Assembly (NCBI GenBank): GCA_031271365.1
Contig: JAISVV010000067.1
Span: forward strand, 1-5,727
From: Elusimicrobiota bacterium
Lineage (GTDB): Bacteria > Elusimicrobiota > Elusimicrobia > Elusimicrobiales > Elusimicrobiaceae
DNA length: 5,727 bases
Direction of reading: 5' to 3'
Shown here: positions 1 to 5,727 of the stretch, in pieces
How the letters are laid out: each line of letters opens with the position of its first letter
Position numbering within the stretch: the stretch's first letter is position 1
The notes under the pieces: model-generated
What the model was told of the DNA's origin: nothing
What the model saw: the letters and a program-made list of their open reading frames with translations, nothing else
Databases searched by the model: none
Position numbers and translations under genes: made by a program

Positions 1-168
1 ATAGAAAAGCACGGCATCTTTGTTTTAGACGCCGTTGAATGCTGGGTTAGCAAAGGCTACAAAACAAAAAAAATCTTCCACGCTGTAGGCGACGGAACTT
101 TTAAAGTAGACGGCAAAAAGCTAAACTACCGGCGCATAATGAAAGATAAACTGCCTAGCGGAGTCTAA
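1..168 (+). CDS. C-terminal end of an unrecognised protein (5' end outside window)
   Basis: Frame 1 is open from the first base to a TAA at 166-168, giving the last 55 residues of a protein whose start lies upstream of the window. The fragment is basic and lysine-rich, with one Trp and one Cys (DAVECW near residues 14-19), a GDGTFKVDGKK stretch and a basic tail. No membrane segment or recognised motif is visible. That the frame is real is supported by the absence of stops over the whole stretch and by a codon style (AAA, GGC, GAC, TTA) matching the neighbours. The gene converges on the EamA transporter and its last 14 bases overlap that gene's 3' end. I do not recognise the family; the fragment is too short to assign a function. 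Confidence 0.6.
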   Translation: MEKHGIFVLDAVECWVSKGYKTKKIFHAVGDGTFKVDGKKLNYRRIMKDKLPSGV

Positions 169-1084
169 ATCCCAAGTGGCCGACCATGCGGTTGATGACG
201 CCTTTGATATGCCCGTCAATGCCGTTGGAGAAGATTACGATTAAAAGCGAAGTAAAAACAAAAGCCATGCCAGTTGCTATGGTTTGGGTAAAGCGTTCGC
301 CAAACACCAAAATGCCCACAATTATCGCCGTAGCCGGCGAGAGGCAGCCCATCAAAGAAGTGATAATAGACCCCGCCTTTTTTATAGCTTTAGTTAAACT
401 TAAAGCGGGCACCGCCGTGGATAAAACGGCAAGCAGCAAAACGTTAACGCCGCTTTTTACGTCGGGCAGGGCCAGGGTTTCGCGCCCCGAAAGCGCAAGC
501 GCGGCAAAGAAAACGCCGCTTAAAAGCATAACGTAAAAAATCATTTTAACGCTGTTGATATATTTAAGCTGCGAATGATTAATGCACACTATATATATGG
601 CGTACAAAGTTGCCGCCAGCAAAGAAAGCAGCACCCCGAACAAATTTGCGCCCTGCGCGTACTCCCCGAAAGAAAAGAACGCCACCCCCAGTAAAGCCAT
701 TGCCGCCGCCACAAACATACTTTTACGGCGCGGCTCCTTAAAAACAAACATGGCTATAAACATTACCATTATGGGGTAAATCATCTGCAAAGCGGTGGTA
801 ACGCCGCTTGCAAGGTATTTGTAACTGCAAAACAAAAAGTAGGCCGTGCCGTTGTATAAAACGCTTAAAAATAAAAGCAGCCCAAACTCGCCTTTGCGCA
901 GGCGGAAACTTACTTTTTTAAACAGCATAGCCAGCAGCAGCACGGCGGCGGCCGGCAAAAAGCGGTAAGTTAAAATGACGATAAAATCCAACCCCGCCGC
1001 GTAAAGCGGCAGGGTGAATAACGGTATAAGGCCAAAAGTTATATTGGCTAAAACGGCGTATAAAAAGCCGCGGAAGGTGTCCAT
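155..1084 (-). CDS. EamA/DMT-family transporter (drug/metabolite exporter type)
   Basis: A 309-residue integral membrane protein of the usual length for the drug/metabolite transporter superfamily, with two EamA repeats (about residues 7-138 and 147-286) and about ten hydrophobic helices. Each repeat ends with the family signature. In the first, an ALQMIYPIMV helix (98-107) leads to FKEP (115-118). In the second, a CLSPATAIIVG helix (247-257) leads to FGE (261-263). Such proteins usually export amino acids, nucleosides or other small metabolites across the inner membrane; the substrate cannot be read from sequence. It begins 23 bases after the guaA stop with no promoter in between, so it is probably the last gene of the guaBA operon, which makes a purine-related substrate possible but unproven. 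The ribosome site is weak (GG about 8 bases before ATG). The start is chosen because the first helix follows directly. Confidence 0.9.
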   Translation of the reverse strand: MDTFRGFLYAVLANITFGLIPLFTLPLYAAGLDFIVILTYRFLPAAAVLLLAMLFKKVSFRLRKGEFGLLLFLSVLYNGTAYFLFCSYKYLASGVTTALQMIYPIMVMFIAMFVFKEPRRKSMFVAAAMALLGVAFFSFGEYAQGANLFGVLLSLLAATLYAIYIVCINHSQLKYINSVKMIFYVMLLSGVFFAALALSGRETLALPDVKSGVNVLLLAVLSTAVPALSLTKAIKKAGSIITSLMGCLSPATAIIVGILVFGERFTQTIATGMAFVFTSLLIVIFSNGIDGHIKGVINRMVGHLGFRLR

Positions 1085-1107
1085 AATTTTGCCGGTTTAA
1101 GGTTTGG

Positions 1108-3536
<2,429 letters not shown>

Positions 3537-3542
3537 CTATTT

Positions 3543-3571
3543 ATTATACCTTTTTGAAACACGGCTGGCAA
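3543..3571 (-). promoter_or_regulatory. Sigma-70 type promoter of the guaB-guaA-transporter operon
   Basis: Read on the minus strand, TTGCCA (3571-3566, five of six matches to TTGACA) is followed by exactly 17 bases and a perfect TATAAT (3548-3543). Transcription would start near 3536, leaving a leader of about 15 bases. That is too short for a riboswitch or attenuator, so control would have to act at the promoter itself. The -35 lies inside a short inverted repeat described separately. Confidence 0.85.
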
Positions 3572-3581
3572 TGAACGCCGT
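3561..3581. repeat. Short inverted repeat around the guaB -35 box
   Basis: ACGGC (3561-3565) and GCCGT (3577-3581) are perfect inverted copies separated by 11 bases, and the guaB -35 hexamer (3566-3571) lies in the spacer. The total period of 21 bases would suit a dimeric repressor, but five-base arms occur readily by chance. It matches no operator I recognise. A T6 run follows on the plus strand, but the stem is too weak to call a terminator. Confidence 0.3.
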
Positions 3582-3618
3582 TTTTTGATAGCATAAAAAT
3601 TAGTAATTATTTATAGTT

Positions 3619-3625
3619 AGGGGGA
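3619..3625 (+). promoter_or_regulatory. Ribosome binding site of the ferritin gene
   Basis: The purine-rich AGGGGGA ends 3 bases before the ATG at 3629, with its G-run core 4-8 bases away. This decides the start and suggests efficient translation. Confidence 0.7.
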
Positions 3626-3628
3626 TTT

Positions 3629-4123
3629 ATGGGCAAAAAAACGCAGGAATTAGTTAAAAAAGCCGGGCTTAACGTTAACGAACTTATCAAAAAACTCAAT
3701 AAGGCCTATGCCGACGAATGGCTGGCCTATATACAATACTGGACAGGCGCGCAGGTTGCGCAAGGCTTAATGCGCCCCAACGTGCAAAGCGAGCTTAAAG
3801 AACACGCCGCGGAGGAGCTGGCCCACGCGCAAATGCTGTCTGAGAGAATAATCCAGCTTGGCGGCGCGCCGATTTTGGACCCTGAGGATTATTTTAAACA
3901 AACCAACTGCGGCTACGACGCGCCTAAAGACTTTGACGTCAAAGCGCTGCTAAAGCAAAACATCGCCGGCGAACGCTGCGCCATTGCCGTCTACAATGAT
4001 TTACTTAACTACACGCGCGGCAAAGACCCCGTAACCATGCACATAGCCCGCCACATCATGCAGGAAGAGCAAGAGCACGAGCAGGATTTAGAAGACCTTT
4101 TAACCGATATCACAAGCAAATAA
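3629..4123 (+). CDS. DPS-like ferritin (DpsL / thioferritin type)
   Basis: A 164-residue four-helix ferritin-superfamily protein that should oxidise Fe(II), probably at the expense of peroxide, and store it in a small cage, protecting an anaerobe from oxidative damage. Likely di-iron ligands are Glu30 (ADEW), Glu63 and His66 (EELAH), Glu115 (GERC), and Glu147 and His150 (EEQEH). Two cysteines, Cys94 (TNCGYD) and Cys117 (GERCA), sit 23 residues apart, the latter next to a ligand. From memory this matches the cysteine pair of the Sulfolobus and Bacteroides fragilis DPS-like proteins, rather than classical Dps or haem bacterioferritin. The length and the WLAYIQYW segment (31-38) also recall the Bacteroides protein. 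It is divergent from guaB and is followed by its own terminator, so it is probably transcribed alone. No clear promoter or Fur/PerR box was recognised in the A/T-rich leader. Databases may call it ferritin or bacterioferritin. Confidence 0.88.
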   Translation: MGKKTQELVKKAGLNVNELIKKLNKAYADEWLAYIQYWTGAQVAQGLMRPNVQSELKEHAAEELAHAQMLSERIIQLGGAPILDPEDYFKQTNCGYDAPKDFDVKALLKQNIAGERCAIAVYNDLLNYTRGKDPVTMHIARHIMQEEQEHEQDLEDLLTDITSK

Positions 4124-4128
4124 ACCCT

Positions 4129-4154
4129 AAAACCCGCCGAAAGGCGGGTTTTTT
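4129..4154 (+). terminator. Rho-independent terminator of the ferritin gene
   Basis: A perfect stem pairs 4129-4138 (AAAACCCGCC) with 4143-4152 (GGCGGGTTTT) around a GAAA tetraloop, and runs into six Ts (4149-4154). It starts 5 bases after the ferritin stop codon. Because a promoter element follows only 3 bases later, it separates the ferritin transcript from the HAD-CHR operon. Confidence 0.95.
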
Positions 4155-4157
4155 ACG

Positions 4158-4163
4158 TATAAT
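4158..4163 (+). promoter_or_regulatory. -10 element (TATAAT) predicting a leaderless HAD mRNA
   Basis: A perfect TATAAT at 4158-4163 is followed by 6 bases and then the ATG at 4170, so a start at the normal distance falls on the A of the start codon. There is no Shine-Dalgarno sequence before this ATG. No -35 match is present (the right spacing falls within the terminator stem and loop), nor a TG extension, so activity is inferred from the -10 alone. Confidence 0.55.
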
Positions 4164-4169
4164 CTATAT

Positions 4170-4862
4170 ATGTTTAAAAATATTAAAGCGGTTTGCTTTG
4201 ACGCCGATGATACGCTTTGGCAAAACGAGCCTATCTTCCGCCGCGCGGAGCGCAGGTACTGCCGCCTGATGAAGCCGTATTCGCCGCCGGAGGAAACCGC
4301 CCGCAAACTCTTTGCGGCCGAGGTGAAAAACCTGCCTTTGTACGGCTACGGCGTTAAGGCTTTTATGCTTTCCATGATAGAGACGGCTTTAGCGGTTTCC
4401 GGCGGCGAAGTAAGTACGCAGATACTGCAAAAAATAATCGCCATGGGCCGCAAAATGCTTGCCCACCCCGTTGTGCTGCTGCCCGGCGCGGAAGCGGTTT
4501 TAAAAACTTTATCCAAAAAATATAAAATAGCGGTGGCCACCAAAGGCGACCTGCTGGACCAGCAGCGCAAACTTGCCAAAAGCGGCCTTACAAAATATCT
4601 GCACCACATTGAAGTGATGAGCGAAAAAGATAAAAACGGCTACGCTAAGCTAATGGCCGATTTAGGCGTTAAACCGCGGCATTTTTTGATGGCGGGAAAC
4701 TCGCTAAAATCCGATATACTGCCCGTGCTAAACGCCGGCGCCAACGCCGTATACATACCATGCAAAGACACCTGGGAGCACGAAACCGCCGACGAAAGCA
4801 AAATAAAATCACCCCGCTACGCCAAGGCGCAAAATATCAAAGAGCTGCTAAAACTTTTATGA
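4170..4862 (+). CDS. HAD-superfamily hydrolase (probable phosphatase)
   Basis: A 230-residue cytosolic protein of the haloacid dehalogenase superfamily, most of whose members hydrolyse small phosphorylated metabolites with Mg2+. The core motifs are clear: motif I FDADDTLW with nucleophile Asp11 and acid/base Asp13, motif II ATKGD with Thr124, motif III Lys153 (SEKDK), and motif IV GNSLKSD with Asp182, where Asn replaces the more common first Asp of GDSxxxD. A helical cap (about 17-105) lies between motifs I and II, as in C1-cap members. The FDADDTLW form and the C-terminal YIPC...TWEHE segment (195-205) fit a subgroup of uncharacterised HAD hydrolases; the substrate is unknown. The ATG is the only start that leaves motif I near the N-terminus; it lacks a ribosome site and lies directly downstream of TATAAT. 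Its stop overlaps the next gene by 4 bases. Confidence 0.92.
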   Translation: MFKNIKAVCFDADDTLWQNEPIFRRAERRYCRLMKPYSPPEETARKLFAAEVKNLPLYGYGVKAFMLSMIETALAVSGGEVSTQILQKIIAMGRKMLAHPVVLLPGAEAVLKTLSKKYKIAVATKGDLLDQQRKLAKSGLTKYLHHIEVMSEKDKNGYAKLMADLGVKPRHFLMAGNSLKSDILPVLNAGANAVYIPCKDTWEHETADESKIKSPRYAKAQNIKELLKLL

Positions 4863-5407
4863 CAACAAAAAACCGCGCCGCGCCGGCGCAGCTGTTTACG
4901 GCTTTCCTAAAAGTAGGCGCGATGACTTTTGGCGGCGGCTACGCCATGCTGCCCATGCTTGAGCGCGAGATTATAAACAACCGCCGCTGGATAACCTACG
5001 AAGAGTTAATGGATTTTTACGCCATAGCCCAAGCCACGCCCGGCGTGATAGCCGTAAACGTGGCGACGCTTTTAGGCTACAGGCAGGCGCGTTTTAAAGG
5101 CGCGCTGGCGGCCACTATCGGCGTGGTGCTGCCGGCGATGCTGGTTATAATGCTTATTGCTTCTTTTATAGATTACATCGCCCAAAGCGCAATTTTGCTG
5201 CGCGTGTTTGCCGCTATGCAAATATGCGTGGGCGCGCTGGTGATAAACGCGGTTATCCCGTTTTTTAAACGCGGCATAAAAGACGCTTTTACGCTGCTGC
5301 TTTTTTTAATCTGCTTTTGCGCTTTTTATTTTTTTAAAACCTCGCCCGCTTTGCTGGTGCTTATATGCGCCGCGGCGGGCGTTTTGGTTTACGGGGGCAA
5401 AAAATGA
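4859..5407 (+). CDS. Short-chain CHR (chromate transporter family) protein, first half
   Basis: A 182-residue membrane protein consisting of a single CHR domain (Pfam chromate transporter), the half-size form that normally works with a second half-size partner. The start at 4859 is chosen because it gives an ATGA overlap with the HAD stop and places the conserved block at the N-terminus. An in-frame ATG at 4760 would add 33 basic residues entirely inside the HAD gene. Visible are FLKVGAMTFGGGYAMLP (16-32), LEREI (34-38), and AQATPGVIAVN (57-67), the family's TPG motif with Val where the partner has Pro. About six hydrophobic segments follow (near 14-33, 55-75, 80-104, 113-135, 142-159, 161-178). 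Known paired members export chromate, but the natural substrate in most bacteria is unproven. Translation is probably coupled to the HAD gene, since no strong ribosome site is seen. Confidence 0.92.
   Translation: MTTKNRAAPAQLFTAFLKVGAMTFGGGYAMLPMLEREIINNRRWITYEELMDFYAIAQATPGVIAVNVATLLGYRQARFKGALAATIGVVLPAMLVIMLIASFIDYIAQSAILLRVFAAMQICVGALVINAVIPFFKRGIKDAFTLLLFLICFCAFYFFKTSPALLVLICAAAGVLVYGGKK
5393..5397 (+). promoter_or_regulatory. Ribosome binding site of the second CHR gene
   Basis: GGGGG lies 6 bases before the ATG at 5404, inside the end of the first CHR gene. It supports the ATGA-overlap start and suggests that the partner is made efficiently as well as by coupling. Confidence 0.6.
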
Positions 5408-5727
5408 TTTACCTGCGCCTGTATTGGGAGTTTTTTAAAGTGGGCCTCTTTGCCATAGGCGGCGGGCTGGCAACAATACCTTTTTTGTACCAGTTGTCGG
5501 ATAAAACCGCCTGGTTTACCGCGGCAGATATAGTAAATATGTTTGCCATATCGGAGGTAACCCCCGGCCCCGTGGGCATAAATATGGCGACTTTTGCCGG
5601 CGTGCACACAACGGGCCTCTTGGGCGGGCTGATAGCCACAATAGGCATAGTAACGCCGGCTTTGCTGGCCGTTGTTCTTATAGCGGGCGCGCTTAAAAAA
5701 TATATGCAAAACAAACGCGCGCAGGCT
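5404..5727 (+). CDS. Short-chain CHR (chromate transporter family) protein, second half (3' end outside window)
   Basis: An open frame of 108 codons runs from the ATG overlapping the previous stop (ATGA, 5404-5407) to the window edge with no stop. It repeats the CHR signature: FFKVGLFAIGGGLATIP (10-26) aligns with the block in the first gene, and ISEVTPGPVGIN (55-66) carries the canonical TPGP form of the motif. Hydrophobic segments are visible near 10-27, 49-60 and 78-99. The paired members are thought to assemble as a heterodimer in the inner membrane, equivalent to the two halves of full-length ChrA. The family is usually about 170-200 residues, so roughly 40% is missing here. The pair and the preceding HAD gene form one operon. 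Confidence 0.9.
   Translation, partial: MIYLRLYWEFFKVGLFAIGGGLATIPFLYQLSDKTAWFTAADIVNMFAISEVTPGPVGINMATFAGVHTTGLLGGLIATIGIVTPALLAVVLIAGALKKYMQNKRAQA

Noticed and set aside
3561..3586. ACGGC/GCCGT plus T6 as an intrinsic terminator
   Set aside because: A five-base stem with an 11-base loop is too weak, and there is no gene upstream on the plus strand for it to serve.
3585..3617. Possible ferritin promoter: TTGATA (3585-3590) with TATTTA or TATAGT as -10
   Set aside because: TATTTA matches poorly at 17-base spacing and TATAGT lies 21 bases away, almost on the ribosome site; I cannot choose between them.
3600..3620. A/T-rich stretch before the ferritin gene as a Fur or PerR box
   Set aside because: It resembles a PerR site only with an inserted base and shows no clean palindrome.
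4760..4858. Upstream in-frame ATG that would extend the first CHR protein by 33 residues
   Set aside because: The extension is very basic, lies entirely within the HAD gene and is not part of the CHR domain; the ATG at 4859 gives the typical ATGA overlap.
5389..5714. Two minus-strand open frames of about 100 residues at the right end
   Set aside because: They are antisense shadows of the second CHR gene, whose plus-strand frame carries clear family motifs.

Overview
The window is compact bacterial chromosome with almost no spare sequence: seven genes (two cut by the window edges), most joined by 4-base ATGA overlaps, plus one short divergent intergenic region and one 46-base intergenic region. 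Base composition is intermediate. A/T-rich stretches (AAA lysine, TTA/CTT leucine) alternate with GCC/GCG/GGC-rich ones. The DpsL-type ferritin is typical of anaerobes. The combination, including a GMP synthase without a glutaminase domain, would suit a host-associated anaerobe such as Elusimicrobiota, but that placement is an inference from general feel and should carry low weight.

Left half, minus strand (3571 down to 155): a consensus-like promoter drives guaB (IMP dehydrogenase), guaA (GMP synthase, ATP-pyrophosphatase and dimerisation domains only) and an EamA/DMT-family transporter. guaB and guaA overlap by 4 bases and the transporter follows 23 bases later, so they read as one operon for IMP to XMP to GMP, with a transporter of unknown substrate at its end. 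The 3' end of an unrecognised plus-strand gene (1-168) converges on the transporter and overlaps its last 14 bases.

Right half, plus strand (3629 to the end): a monocistronic DPS-like ferritin (thioferritin type, with the two extra cysteines) ends at a near-perfect intrinsic terminator. Three bases after its T-tract is a TATAAT placed so that transcription should begin on the A of the next ATG. That predicts a leaderless mRNA for a second operon: a HAD-family phosphatase followed by two half-length CHR (chromate transporter family) membrane proteins, each starting on an ATGA overlap. The second CHR gene runs off the window.

Points most worth a second look are the GATase-less GuaA with a bacterial-type sequence, the predicted leaderless HAD-CHR-CHR operon, and the coupling of a phosphatase to a paired CHR transporter. 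No RNA genes, CRISPR arrays, insertion sequences, phage genes or attachment sites were seen.
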